The position numbers and the translations under genes are program-made. Of a stretch of DNA of 64,000 nt, positions 45,126-53,327 are shown piece by piece; within the stretch, counting starts at the first letter, position 1; each line of letters opens with the position of its first letter. The stretch comes from Pseudomonas lalkuanensis (GTDB lineage: Bacteria; Pseudomonadota; Gammaproteobacteria; Pseudomonadales; Pseudomonadaceae): positions 86,001 through 150,000 of the forward strand of contig NZ_CP043311.1 of NCBI RefSeq assembly GCF_008807375.1. The letters are read 5' to 3'. The notes beneath the pieces were generated by a model. The model was not told the origin of the DNA and made no database searches. It saw only the letters and a program-made list of their open reading frames with translations.

Positions 45126-45527
45126 ATGAGCGAACTGCATACCGGCGGCTGCCACTGTGGGCAGCTGCGCTACAGCGTCGAGGCGCCCTTGACCGACGTC
45201 GCCCACTGCCATTGCTCGATCTGTCGGCGGACCACCGGCGGCATCGTCACCACCTGGGCCACGGTGCCCCTGGCGAGCTTCCGCTGGACCGCCGGCACGC
45301 CGGCCGAATACGCCTCGTCGGCCGGTTGCATCCGCTACTTCTGCGCGAATTGCGGCAGCCAGTTGGCGTTCTTCACCCAGCTTGCCCCGGACACCCTGGA
45401 CCTGACGGTGGCCACCCTGGACCGGCCGGAAGTCGTTCCGCCGGACCGGCATATCTGGGTGAAGAGCCGTCTTCCGTGGCTGCACCTGGACCCGCAATTG
45501 CCGGAGGAGGATGAGGAGCAGCTGTGA
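45126..45527 (+). CDS. GFA (glutathione-dependent formaldehyde-activating) family zinc protein
   Basis: A 133-aa protein of the CENP-V/GFA fold. Zinc ligands are visible in GGCHCGQLRY, AHCHCSICRRTTGG and YFCANCGSQLAFF. The prototype binds S-hydroxymethyl-glutathione, but most family members have no assigned substrate. I chose ATG at 45126 (MSELHTGG), with GGAG eight bases upstream, over an earlier in-frame ATG at 45018 that lacks a domain. Confidence 0.87.
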   Translation: MSELHTGGCHCGQLRYSVEAPLTDVAHCHCSICRRTTGGIVTTWATVPLASFRWTAGTPAEYASSAGCIRYFCANCGSQLAFFTQLAPDTLDLTVATLDRPEVVPPDRHIWVKSRLPWLHLDPQLPEEDEEQL

Positions 45528-45538
45528 GTCGGGACCGC

Positions 45539-45602
45539 GCAGGGTGCGCTGCGCGCACCGGAATCTCCACACGGGGGGCCGATGCGCATGGCGCACCCCA
45601 CG
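45539..45602. repeat. Inverted GGTGCGC-type repeat pair
   Basis: GCAGGGTGCGCTGCGCGCAC (from 45539) faces GATGCGCATGGCGCACCCC (45581-45599). This is the same palindromic family as the pair at 28777-28856 and again lies just after a + strand gene. Confidence 0.7.
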
Positions 45603-45675
45603 AAATCCAACGGCCCCGGGTGCGGAATCGTTGGGCTTCGCTTTGCGCCAACCTGCCGAGGGCACATCGCGCGCT

Positions 45676-47634
45676 TTACGGAAGGACTAACCCGCCGGCG
45701 TCCTTGTGCAACTGGCGCAAGTGCGCGCCGATGGCCTTGAGGTTGGCTTCGGTGGCATTCAGCTCAGCCAGGCGCTGGGGTTCCAGCAGGCTGCGGACCT
45801 CGCGGTCGAGGTCGTCGTTGAGCTTGCGCATGGTCTGCTGACGGCTGCTGCTTTCGGCTTCCAGGCGCTGCCACTCGGCGCTTTGCGGCAGGCCGTAGCC
45901 GCCTTGCAGCATTTCCGCCGGCCGACTGAGGAAACCGCTGTTGGCGAGCATCTGTTCCAGGGTGCCGCCGGCTTTGGCGAAACGGGTCTGCCCGGCCTGT
46001 TCGCGGGAGCTGAGGTAATTGCGCTTGAGCTCGTCCTGGGCCAGCAGCAGCTGGCGGCGCTGGGCAGCCTGTTCCAGCAGGAGCAGGGCGGCGCTGGCGC
46101 GCAGGTCGGCCTTGTCGAACCAGGGGCGGCGCCGTTCGGCGGCCAGTTCCAGCCAGTCTTCCACCTGTTCCTGCGGCACGTTCAGGCGCTCGCGGAGGAT
46201 CTTGAACATGGCCTGGTAACGGTCACGGAAGGAGTCGAAGCGATAGCCCAGGCGCAGGGCTTCCTTGGGATCTTCCAGGGGCGCGGGGTCGGCCACGCCG
46301 CGGCCTTCCAGCAGCTTCAGGAGGCCGTTGGGCATGATGCTGTCGAGGTCGCGCAGGGCCGGGTGGTCGGTGCCGCTGCGCAACAGCTTGAGGGTTTCCA
46401 CGGCGCAGTTGTTGGAGAGGAACCAGTAGTCGCCGTCGTAGCTCCAGTGCATCTCGGCGGCGTGTTCCACCAGGGCGTCCACTTCCTCGCGGCTGAGCTT
46501 GAGCGGCACCGAGGCCAGGCTGCGCAGTTCGACCTTGGTGTATTCCTCGATCACCTGGTGCAACGGCAGCACGAACAGGCGCGACGGATAGGCGCCGGTG
46601 AGGCCGTCCCAGCTGGAAAGCTGCACGTCGCCGACGAAGGCGCGGTAGGACAGCACCAGGTGCTGGTCGAGGTCGAGGCGGCAGTCCGGTCCGCGCGGGC
46701 GGCCCGGGGCGCAGATGACCAGGCGCAGCATGCTGTGGCCCCAGCGGCTCACCCAGTTCTGGTTGGCTTCGGCGAACAGGTAGTCCACTTCGTAGACGCG
46801 CTCGGGGTCGAGCTTGCCCAGGGGCTGCTTGCCGAAGTCGCGACCGGCGTTGAGATAGGCGTAGCCGTCGTTGCAGGTGTCCTGCCGTTCCGGCGCCCAG
46901 CCGAAGTGTTCGCGGTAGTAGCGGTAGAGCGCCGGGCGGCGGCAGCCATAGGCCGGATCGAGGAGGAAGTACTCCATGTTCACCGCGACGAATTCGCGGG
47001 AGTTCGACAGCTCGTAGATGTCCGGGCTGCGCGCCACCTGGTGGTTGTCCTGCTCGCGCTGGCCACGCCTGCCCACGTACTGCGGCCAGCCGGCGAGGTC
47101 GAGCAGGCGCGGGTCGTCGCTCAGGGTGAAGCGGCGTTCGGTCTGCCCGCGGCAGTCGCCGGGCAGGCCCACTGGGCCGTTGCTGCCGGCCTGGTTGCGG
47201 CAGCGGAACTGTTGCGTCTTCTCGGCGCCGGACCAGAGCCGCGCGCGGTCGTAGATGTGGGTCAGTTCGTGGAGCACGGTGGCGAGCAGTTCGCGGCGCA
47301 CCGTGCCGTGCACGCGGTTGGTCTTCCGGGTCGCCGCGCTGCCGTCGGTGAGGCCCGCCAGCAGGTTGCGGTTGAGTACCAGTGCGTCGAAACGGGTGGC
47401 CCGGCCGTAGCCGTTCCCCGGCAGGTCATTGCTCCAGCCCACTTCTACTTCCCGGTCCAGGCGCTGGACGAAGGTCGGCGGCAGGGCCGCGAGGGCCTCG
47501 TCCAATAGTTGCTGGCTGGCCTGGCGCTGGGCCGCGGTCAGCCCTTCGTCATCCAGAGCCAGGCGCAAATCGGCCTGGGCGCTGCCTGCCAGCAGCAGGC
47601 CACCCAGGCAGATTCGGCGAAACCAGGTGTTCAG
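45676..47634 (-). CDS. DUF4105-like secreted protein with HExxH motif; non-standard start
   Basis: A protein of about 652 aa. The signal peptide (RRICLGGLLLAGSAQA) leads into an N-terminal region with VLHELTHIYD, an HExxH zinc-protease-like motif at residues 122-126. The middle (about 330-530) contains GHSMLRLVIC and FLSNNCAVETLKLLRSG, typical of DUF4105 domains, and the C-terminus is helical. No ATG, GTG or TTG exists in frame between the upstream DUF2388 stop and the signal peptide. The CTG at 47634 is the most plausible start, probably coupled to that gene; otherwise a sequencing frameshift is possible. Enzymatic activity is unproven. Confidence 0.7.
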   Translation of the reverse strand: MNTWFRRICLGGLLLAGSAQADLRLALDDEGLTAAQRQASQQLLDEALAALPPTFVQRLDREVEVGWSNDLPGNGYGRATRFDALVLNRNLLAGLTDGSAATRKTNRVHGTVRRELLATVLHELTHIYDRARLWSGAEKTQQFRCRNQAGSNGPVGLPGDCRGQTERRFTLSDDPRLLDLAGWPQYVGRRGQREQDNHQVARSPDIYELSNSREFVAVNMEYFLLDPAYGCRRPALYRYYREHFGWAPERQDTCNDGYAYLNAGRDFGKQPLGKLDPERVYEVDYLFAEANQNWVSRWGHSMLRLVICAPGRPRGPDCRLDLDQHLVLSYRAFVGDVQLSSWDGLTGAYPSRLFVLPLHQVIEEYTKVELRSLASVPLKLSREEVDALVEHAAEMHWSYDGDYWFLSNNCAVETLKLLRSGTDHPALRDLDSIMPNGLLKLLEGRGVADPAPLEDPKEALRLGYRFDSFRDRYQAMFKILRERLNVPQEQVEDWLELAAERRRPWFDKADLRASAALLLLEQAAQRRQLLLAQDELKRNYLSSREQAGQTRFAKAGGTLEQMLANSGFLSRPAEMLQGGYGLPQSAEWQRLEAESSSRQQTMRKLNDDLDREVRSLLEPQRLAELNATEANLKAIGAHLRQLHKDAGGLVLP

Positions 47635-47653
47635 GGGCCGATTCTCGTGAGGG

Positions 47654-47974
47654 TCAGAGGGCGACGATGGTTTCCGCCAGGGCCAGGTCGCTGGCCTCGC
47701 GGGCTTGCGGGAACTGTTCGCGCAGGGCGGCGAAGGCGGCTTCCAGCTGGGCGCCACGGATCTCGCCGGCGCTGGCGACGAAGCTGGCGGCGTCGTCACG
47801 GGCGGCCACGACGACCTTCATGTCGCGGATCGAGGTGGTGGTGTCGGAGGTGAAATCGAGGGTGCGATCCAGCGCGCGGACGATGATGTTGCTGGTCGCC
47901 ACCAGGGTCTGGGCCTGGACGGCACCGGCAACGAGGGAAAGGGCGATGGCTGCGACAGACAGCGAGCGGCGCAT
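47654..47974 (-). CDS. DUF2388 exported small protein (copy 1)
   Basis: A 106-aa periplasmic protein. The signal peptide (MRRSLSVAAIALSLVAGAVQA) is followed by the DUF2388 signature ARDDAASFVASAGEIRGAQLEAAFAALR. Function is unknown; some members carry a misleading holin label. It is about half identical to the second copy at 48141-48458, so the pair arose by duplication. The HExxH/DUF4105-like gene begins about 20 bases after its stop, so the three genes likely form one transcription unit. Confidence 0.85.
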   Translation of the reverse strand: MRRSLSVAAIALSLVAGAVQAQTLVATSNIIVRALDRTLDFTSDTTTSIRDMKVVVAARDDAASFVASAGEIRGAQLEAAFAALREQFPQAREASDLALAETIVAL

Positions 47975-48140
47975 GGAAGCTCTCCGTTGAAAATTTCTAA
48001 GGCATTGGACGGAAATGCCCGTCGGCAGTTCTCAGCCTCGGGCGCAGGGCGCGAAGGTTAGCGGAATGGGCGGACGAGAGCCAGGCGGGACGCGGCATGC
48101 AGCCTGTTGGGCCGCGACTGGCGCGGCCCGGAGGGGGCCG

Positions 48141-48458
48141 TCAGAGGGTGAGGATGGCCTGGGCCAGTTGCAGGTCGCTGGCCGCCAGCTGCGGTTGAGC
48201 GCTGCGGATGTGCTTGAACGCGGCTTCCAGCTGGGCGCCACGGATGTCGCCGGCGCTGGCGACGAAGCTGGCGGCGTCGTCTCGGGCGGCGAGCACGATC
48301 TTGTCGTCCTTGAACGAAGAGGTGACGTCGGACGTGGCATCCGAGGTGGCCGCAACGGCGTTGACCACAGCGTCAGTGGTAACCACGAAGCTGGTGGCCG
48401 AGGCGCTGGTGGCGAGCGCCAGCAGGGCGGCCGCGCTGAGCAGGCGAATAGAGGTCAT
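48141..48458 (-). CDS. DUF2388 exported small protein (copy 2)
   Basis: A 105-aa protein with signal peptide MTSIRLLSAAALLALATSASA and the same ARDDAASFVASAGDIRGAQLEAAFKHIR core as copy 1. The sequence between signal and core (VVNAVAATSDATSDVTSSFKDD) is Ser/Thr/Asp-rich. A gap of 166 bases separates it from copy 1, so it may have its own promoter. AAAGGAG just before the ATG (minus strand) is a good ribosome-binding site. Confidence 0.85.
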   Translation of the reverse strand: MTSIRLLSAAALLALATSASATSFVVTTDAVVNAVAATSDATSDVTSSFKDDKIVLAARDDAASFVASAGDIRGAQLEAAFKHIRSAQPQLAASDLQLAQAILTL

Positions 48459-48647
48459 TGGGGGCTCCTTTTACTGACCGGGACGGCGGCGTGATACGTG
48501 ATGAATGCCGCCGGCTGAGGGGAAAGCCTAGTCAATATGGCTGTTCCGGGCCAGTACTGGCCAAGCGCCTGCGATTGGCGGCTGCGCGTTGGAGAGGTGA
48601 TGGGGGCGCCTCGATACGTTCCAGCGCGCAGGGTCGCACATCGGTAC

Positions 48648-48863
48648 TCATCGCCAGAAGGGACGCTCCAGTTCCTGGTAGCGCTCGCTCGGACTGATTC
48701 CCACATCAGCCAGGGCGCGGGCGTCCAGCTGTGCGAGCTGGTGCCGGGTGCGGGCGTTACGCTGCCACTGGGCCAGGGTGGCGAACAGGCGCAGGTACCG
48801 GTGGGTGCGCGGGCGGCTGGATTCGAACTGTGCAGTGGCAGAGGCAGTGAGGGTGCGGTCCAT
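48648..48863 (-). CDS. DUF1127 small protein (copy 1)
   Basis: A 71-aa basic protein whose C-terminal half (RHQLAQLDARALADVGISPSERYQELERPFWR) is the DUF1127 (YjiS-like) motif. Short DUF1127 proteins in other bacteria bind RNA and affect phosphate or carbon metabolism; the role in Pseudomonas is not known to me. ATG at 48863 (MDRTLTAS) is chosen because GGGAAGGA lies upstream and the paralogue at 49209-49424 starts the same way (MERTLSSD). The leader shares a promoter-like motif with that paralogue. Confidence 0.85.
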   Translation of the reverse strand: MDRTLTASATAQFESSRPRTHRYLRLFATLAQWQRNARTRHQLAQLDARALADVGISPSERYQELERPFWR

Positions 48864-48975
48864 GGCGCTTTTCCTTCCCGCAGCACTGCGGGGATTGGTT
48901 ATGGAAGGCCATGATCTCGTTCTGCAGAAAAGCTGTGCAGTCACAGCAAGGGTGAATTGTGCTGTAGCAGATCTG
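48864..48975 (-). promoter_or_regulatory. Shared regulatory leader of DUF1127 copy 1
   Basis: Contains CTGTGCAGTCACAG (48933-48946, an inverted repeat CTGTG/CACAG) and ATTGTGCTG (48956-48964), both repeated upstream of copy 2. Next to the ribosome-binding site, CCCGCAG-TG-CTGCGGG can form a hairpin that includes part of GGGAAGGA. Confidence 0.55.
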
Positions 48976-49139
48976 ATTTATTGGAAACTGTATCGGTCTG
49001 ATCCGGTGCAGCTGTGTTGGGGCTGCGTCCTAGGGGGGGCGCCGCTCGCACCGGGAAGTCCGGAAATTCTGGTGCGCGCAGTGTTCACACTACAGTTCGC
49101 TCTTCAGTCGCCAGAAAAATCCGGTCCCAGAAACGACGA

Positions 49140-49164
49140 AACCCGTCGCGGGTGGCGACGGGTT
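49140..49164 (-). terminator. Terminator of DUF1127 copy 2
   Basis: AACCCGTCGC (49140-49149) and GCGACGGGTT (49155-49164) form a ten-base stem; read on the minus strand it is followed by TCGTCGTTTCT. It lies 45 bases after the copy 2 stop. Confidence 0.65.
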
Positions 49165-49208
49165 CTGTCTGGGGTGTTGCATTCGGGCCTCCTGGCCCGG
49201 CGAACTGC

Positions 49209-49424
49209 TTAGCGCCAGAAGGGCTTGTTCAGTTCGGCTTCGCGCTGTGCTTCGCTGATGCCAGCGTCGGCCAGCAGGCGATGGTCCAGCATGGCCAGTT
49301 GATGACGGCTGGCGATGCGGCGCTGCCACAGCAGCAGGGTGGAAACGGCGCGCAGGGCCCACGAGGATTTCGGGGATTGTTCAGCGCTTTCGAAAATCAG
49401 GTCGGAACTGAGGGTACGTTCCAT
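49209..49424 (-). CDS. DUF1127 small protein (copy 2)
   Basis: A 71-aa protein with C-terminal DUF1127 motif RHQLAMLDHRLLADAGISEAQREAELNKPFWR, the same length as copy 1 and ending in the same PFWR. The N-terminal half is divergent (SAEQSPKSSWALRAVSTLLLWQRR). ATG at 49424 (MERTLSSD) has GGGAAGGA upstream; an earlier in-frame ATG at 49466 lacks one. The gene is monocistronic with its own terminator. Confidence 0.85.
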   Translation of the reverse strand: MERTLSSDLIFESAEQSPKSSWALRAVSTLLLWQRRIASRHQLAMLDHRLLADAGISEAQREAELNKPFWR

Positions 49425-49753
49425 GGCGGCAGGTCCTTCCCGCTTGTGACGGGGCTTGGTTATCAACTGGTGCCTATGATGGACCCTGAACAGCTGCCTC
49501 TGTAGTCACAGTTGCTCTAAATTGTGCTGGGCTTTATTAGCATGCTTATCAACTGTTTTGCTGAAAAACTGCGCAACTGTATGGGTGCCCCGTTGAATCA
49601 CTCGTAATTCAACGGGAAACCGCAATTTTTCCTGAGTAAATAATGAACAGCAGGGCTTTTGAACAGTACAGTTCTGTATTTTCAGAAACTGTTTTTAGGT
49701 CTTGCCCTCAGAATCAATGGTTACAAGCCCATAACTGTTTTGCTCCGACCGGA
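49425..49753 (-). promoter_or_regulatory. Regulatory leader of DUF1127 copy 2 and 329-bp gap
   Basis: CTGTAGTCACAG (49500-49511) and ATTGTGCTG (49521-49529) correspond in order and spacing to the motifs before copy 1. A CCCCG-GCGGG hairpin precedes GGGAAGGA here too. The remainder of the gap is AT-rich with several ACTGT/ACAGT words and no ORF I can support. Confidence 0.5.
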
Positions 49754-51247
49754 TCAGTTGGCCAGCATCCGGCCGGTTTCTTCCAGATTGATATGCCAGG
49801 ACATGGCTTCGCGCAGCAGGTGCGGGGTATGGCCGCCCCTGGCGCAGGCGCGCTCGAAGTAGTCCAGCAGTTCGTGGCGGTAATCGGGGTGCACACAGCT
49901 GTCGATGATCGCCCGGGCGCGCTCGCGCGGTGCCAGGCCACGGAGGTCGGCCAGGCCCTGTTCGGTGACCAGGATGTCCACGTCGTGCTCGGTGTGGTCC
50001 ACATGGCTGACCATGGGCACCACGCTGGAAATCGCGCCGCCCTTGGCGATGGACTTGGTGACGAAGATGGCCAGGTGGGCGTTGCGGGCGAAGTCGCCGG
50101 AGCCGCCGATGCCGTTCATCATCTTGGTCCCGCCCACGTGGGTGGAGTTCACATTGCCGTAGATGTCGAACTCCAGGGCGGTGTTGATGCCGATGATGCC
50201 CAGGCGCCGCACCACTTCGGGGTGGTTGGAGATTTCCTGCGGGCGCAGTACCAGCTTGTCCTTGTAGCGCTCGAGATTGCCGAAGACGTCGCTGTTGCGA
50301 CGTGCGGACAGGGTGATGGAGCTGCCCGAGGCGAAGCTCAGCTTGCCCGCGTCGATCAGGTCGAAGGTGGAGTCCTGCAGCACCTCGGAGTACATGCTGA
50401 GGTCCTGGAAGGGCGACTCGATCAGGCCGCACATCACGGCGTTGGCAATGCTGCCGATACCGGCCTGCAGCGGCGCGAGGTTGTTGCTCATGCGCCCGGC
50501 GTCCACTTCACGCTTGAAGAAGTCGATCAGATGGTCGGCGATGGCCTGGGTCTCGTGGTCCGGCGGCAGCACGGTGGACAGCGAATCCGGCTGGTCAGTG
50601 ATGACGATGGCGGCGATCTTCGCCGGGTCGATCGGGATGGCGGTGCCGCCGATGCGGTCGTCCACGCGGGTCAGCGGGATCGGTGTGCGGGTCGGCCGGT
50701 AGGTCGGGATATAGATGTCGTGCAGGCCTTCCAGGTTGGGGTTGTGCGCCAGGTTGATCTCGACGATCACGCGCTTGGCGAAGATCGCGAAGCTGGCGGA
50801 GTTGCCCACGGAGGTGGTCGGCACGATATGGCCCTGCTCGGTGATGGCCACGGCTTCGATCACGGCGATGTCTGGCAGCCTGAGCTGGTGGTTGCGCAGC
50901 TGCTCCACGGTTTCCGACAGGTGCTGGTCGATGAACATCACTTCGCCCGCGTTGATCGCCTTGCGCAGGGTGCTGTCCACCTGGAAGGGCATGCGCCGGG
51001 CAAGCACGCCGGCTTCGGTGAGCTGCTTGTCGAGGTCGTTGCCCAGGCTCGCGCCGGTCATGAGGCTGATCTGCAGCGGCTGCTCCTTGGCTCGCGCGGC
51101 CAGGGCCTGGGGCACGGCCTTGGCTTCACCGGCACGGGTGAAGCCGCTCATGCCGACGGTCATGCCGTCTTCGATCAGGGCAGCGGCGTCGGCCGCACTC
51201 ATCACCTTGCCCAACAGGGAGGACAGGCGCACGCGATCAGAGTACAT
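49754..51247 (-). CDS. Acetyl-CoA hydrolase / succinyl-CoA:acetate CoA-transferase family
   Basis: A 497-aa enzyme of the Ach1/Cat1/AarC family that moves CoA between acetyl- or propionyl-CoA and succinate/acetate. Conserved blocks are VGMSGFTRAGEAKAVPQAL near the N-terminus, APLQAGIGSIANAV (the Gly-rich loop) in the middle, FDIYGNVNSTHVGGTKMMNG, and the C-terminal VTEQGLADLRGLAPRERA. The true reaction (hydrolysis or transfer) cannot be read from sequence; CoA-transferase is likelier for this family. It is transcribed alone. Confidence 0.9.
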   Translation of the reverse strand: MYSDRVRLSSLLGKVMSAADAAALIEDGMTVGMSGFTRAGEAKAVPQALAARAKEQPLQISLMTGASLGNDLDKQLTEAGVLARRMPFQVDSTLRKAINAGEVMFIDQHLSETVEQLRNHQLRLPDIAVIEAVAITEQGHIVPTTSVGNSASFAIFAKRVIVEINLAHNPNLEGLHDIYIPTYRPTRTPIPLTRVDDRIGGTAIPIDPAKIAAIVITDQPDSLSTVLPPDHETQAIADHLIDFFKREVDAGRMSNNLAPLQAGIGSIANAVMCGLIESPFQDLSMYSEVLQDSTFDLIDAGKLSFASGSSITLSARRNSDVFGNLERYKDKLVLRPQEISNHPEVVRRLGIIGINTALEFDIYGNVNSTHVGGTKMMNGIGGSGDFARNAHLAIFVTKSIAKGGAISSVVPMVSHVDHTEHDVDILVTEQGLADLRGLAPRERARAIIDSCVHPDYRHELLDYFERACARGGHTPHLLREAMSWHINLEETGRMLAN

Positions 51248-51386
51248 GGGGAAAAACCTCGGACAACGGGGTAGGAGCCGCGCAGTCTAGGGACTGGCGG
51301 GGTACCCGGCTTCTATACCAAGGTCGAAGAAATGGCTCTATTTTGGGCCTTTCGTCGGTAAATGGCCGACGCTTGGCGATCCGTCC

Positions 51387-51482
51387 GTAGGAGCGAATTC
51401 ATTCGCGAAAGAGCAGCGCAGCTGCCCCGGTCGGTCTGGAGGGCAGTCCTGCGGCCTGCTTCGCGAATGAATTCGCTCCCAC
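51387..51482. repeat. Inverted pair of REP elements (BIME)
   Basis: GTAGGAGCGAATTCATTCGC (from 51387) and TTCGCGAATGAATTCGCTCC (from 51460) are inverted across a GC-rich spacer. The arms match the unit at 11529-11629 almost base for base. Confidence 0.85.
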
Positions 51483-51516
51483 AATCCGACTACCCCAGGG
51501 GGGCTTCAAAAAAACA

Positions 51517-51543
51517 AAAACCCCGGCACCAGGCCGGGGTTTT
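51517..51543 (-). terminator. Rho-independent terminator of the pnt operon
   Basis: AAAACCCCGGC and GCCGGGGTTTT form an 11-bp stem; on the minus strand it is followed by TTTTTGTTTTTTT. It begins 20 bases after the pntB stop. Confidence 0.92.
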
Positions 51544-51562
51544 CGGTATCGCCGGACAGGGC

Positions 51563-52999
51563 TTAGTCCACAGCCTTGACCATGTCCTCGATCACCTTCT
51601 TGGCGTCGCCGAACACCATCATGGTCTTGTCCATGTAGAACAGTTCGTTGTCCAGGCCGGCATAGCCGCTGGCCATGGAGCGCTTGTTCACGATGATGGT
51701 CTTGGCCTTGAAGGCTTCCAGGATCGGCATGCCGGCAATCGGCGACTTCGGATCGTTCTTCGCCGCCGGGTTGACCACGTCGTTCGCGCCGAGCACCAGC
51801 ACCACGTCGGCCTGGCCGAACTCGGAGTTGATGTCTTCCATCTCGAACACCTGCTCGTAGGGCACTTCGGCCTCGGCCAGCAGGACGTTCATGTGGCCCG
51901 GCATACGGCCGGCAACCGGGTGGATCGCGTACTTCACGTTCACGCCGCGGTGGGACAGCTTCTCGGACAGCTCCATCAGCGCGTGCTGGGCACGGGCCAC
52001 CGCCAGGCCGTAGCCGGGGACGATGATCACGCTGTCGGCGTTGGTCAGCAGGAAGGCCGCGTCGTCGGACGAACCGGACTTCACCGGACGCTGCTCCTGG
52101 CTGCCGCCCGATGCGCCGGCGTCAGCTTCGGCACCGAAGCCGCCGAGGATGACGTTGAAGAAGGAGCGGTTCATCGCCTTGCACATGATGTAGGAGAGGA
52201 TCGCGCCCGAGGAGCCCACGAGGGAGCCCGCGATGATCAGCATCGAGTTGTTCAGCGAGAAGCCGATACCAGCCGCCGCCCAGCCCGAGTAGCTGTTGAG
52301 CATGGACACCACCACCGGCATGTCGGCACCACCGATCGGGATGATGATCAGCACGCCGATGACGAAAGCCAGCGCCACCAGCAGGGCGAAGGCTGCGATG
52401 TTGCCGGTGAAGGTGAAGTACAGGCCGAGGGCGATGATCGCCAGGCCCACCAGCAGGTTCAGCTTGTGCTGGCCGGCGAACTGCACCGGGGCACCCTGGA
52501 ACAGGCGGAACTTGTACTTGCCGGACAGCTTGCCGAAGGCGATGACCGAACCGGAGAAGGTAACGGCACCGATGGCCGCGCCGAGGAACAGCTCCAGGCG
52601 GTTACCGGCCGGGATGGAGTCGCCCAGGGAGGCAACGATACCCAGGGATTGCGGCTCGACGACAGCGGCGATGGCAATGAACACCGCGGCCAGGCCGATC
52701 ATGCTGTGCATGAAGGCGACCAGCTCCGGCATCTTGGTCATTTCGACGCGCTTGGCCATGATCGAACCAGCGGTGCCGCCGACCAGCAGGCCGACGATCA
52801 CGTAGCCGATGCCCTGGGTGGCGAGGTCCGCACCGAGCTTATAGATGAGGCCGACGGTGGTGAGCACGGCGATGGCCATGCCGACCATGCCGAACAGGTT
52901 GCCGCGACGCGACGAAGTCGGGTGCGACAGGCCCTTGAGCGCCTGGATGAAGCACACCGAGGCGACGAGGTAGAGAACAGTGATCAGGTTCATGCTCAT
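51563..52999 (-). CDS. pntB: NAD(P) transhydrogenase subunit beta
   Basis: Membrane subunit of the proton-translocating transhydrogenase that makes NADPH from NADH using the proton gradient. The 478-aa protein has about eight or nine helices in the first 260 residues, and a C-terminal NADP-binding domain III with VIIVPGYGLAVARAQ and VNVKYAIHPVAGRMPGHMNVLLAEA. ATG at 52999 (MSMNLITVLYLVAS) was chosen because it begins the first helix; the open frame further upstream overlaps pntAb and is not coding. Last gene of the pntAa-pntAb-pntB operon. Confidence 0.96.
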   Translation of the reverse strand: MSMNLITVLYLVASVCFIQALKGLSHPTSSRRGNLFGMVGMAIAVLTTVGLIYKLGADLATQGIGYVIVGLLVGGTAGSIMAKRVEMTKMPELVAFMHSMIGLAAVFIAIAAVVEPQSLGIVASLGDSIPAGNRLELFLGAAIGAVTFSGSVIAFGKLSGKYKFRLFQGAPVQFAGQHKLNLLVGLAIIALGLYFTFTGNIAAFALLVALAFVIGVLIIIPIGGADMPVVVSMLNSYSGWAAAGIGFSLNNSMLIIAGSLVGSSGAILSYIMCKAMNRSFFNVILGGFGAEADAGASGGSQEQRPVKSGSSDDAAFLLTNADSVIIVPGYGLAVARAQHALMELSEKLSHRGVNVKYAIHPVAGRMPGHMNVLLAEAEVPYEQVFEMEDINSEFGQADVVLVLGANDVVNPAAKNDPKSPIAGMPILEAFKAKTIIVNKRSMASGYAGLDNELFYMDKTMMVFGDAKKVIEDMVKAVD

Positions 53000-53001
53000 G
53001 G

Positions 53002-53316
53002 TCAGTGCTTCTCCAACTGCGCTTTCGGTGCTTTCTTCTTGAACATTTCCAGCATGCGTCGGGTGACCAGGAAGCCACCGAAGACGTTCACCGCGGCCAG
53101 TGCCACGGCGAGGGTGCCCATGGCCTTGCCCAGCGGGGTGACGGTGAGGGCGGCGGCCAGCATGGCTCCGACGATCACGATCGCCGAGATGGCGTTGGTC
53201 ACCGCCATCAGCGGGGTGTGCAGGGCCGGGGTGACGTTCCACACCACGTGGTAGCCAACGTAGATGGCCAGCACGAAGATGATCAGGTTGTAGATGCCGT
53301 CGGAAATCAGGTCCAT
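53002..53316 (-). CDS. pntAb: NAD(P) transhydrogenase subunit alpha, membrane part
   Basis: A 104-aa protein with three hydrophobic helices ([49 protein letters not shown]). It corresponds to the C-terminal membrane portion that is fused to PntA in E. coli. The split three-gene form is common in pseudomonads. It sits two bases before the pntB start, so translation is tightly coupled. Confidence 0.95.
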   Translation of the reverse strand: MDLISDGIYNLIIFVLAIYVGYHVVWNVTPALHTPLMAVTNAISAIVIVGAMLAAALTVTPLGKAMGTLAVALAAVNVFGGFLVTRRMLEMFKKKAPKAQLEKH

Positions 53317-53327
53317 GGTCTCTATCC

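Larger units (their letters stand above)
51248..51562. other. 315-bp gap between the CoA-transferase and pntB genes
   Basis: The gap contains the REP pair and the pntB terminator listed separately. The remainder, 51248-51380, should hold the CoA-transferase promoter on the minus strand; I cannot pick out its hexamers with confidence. Confidence 0.5.
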
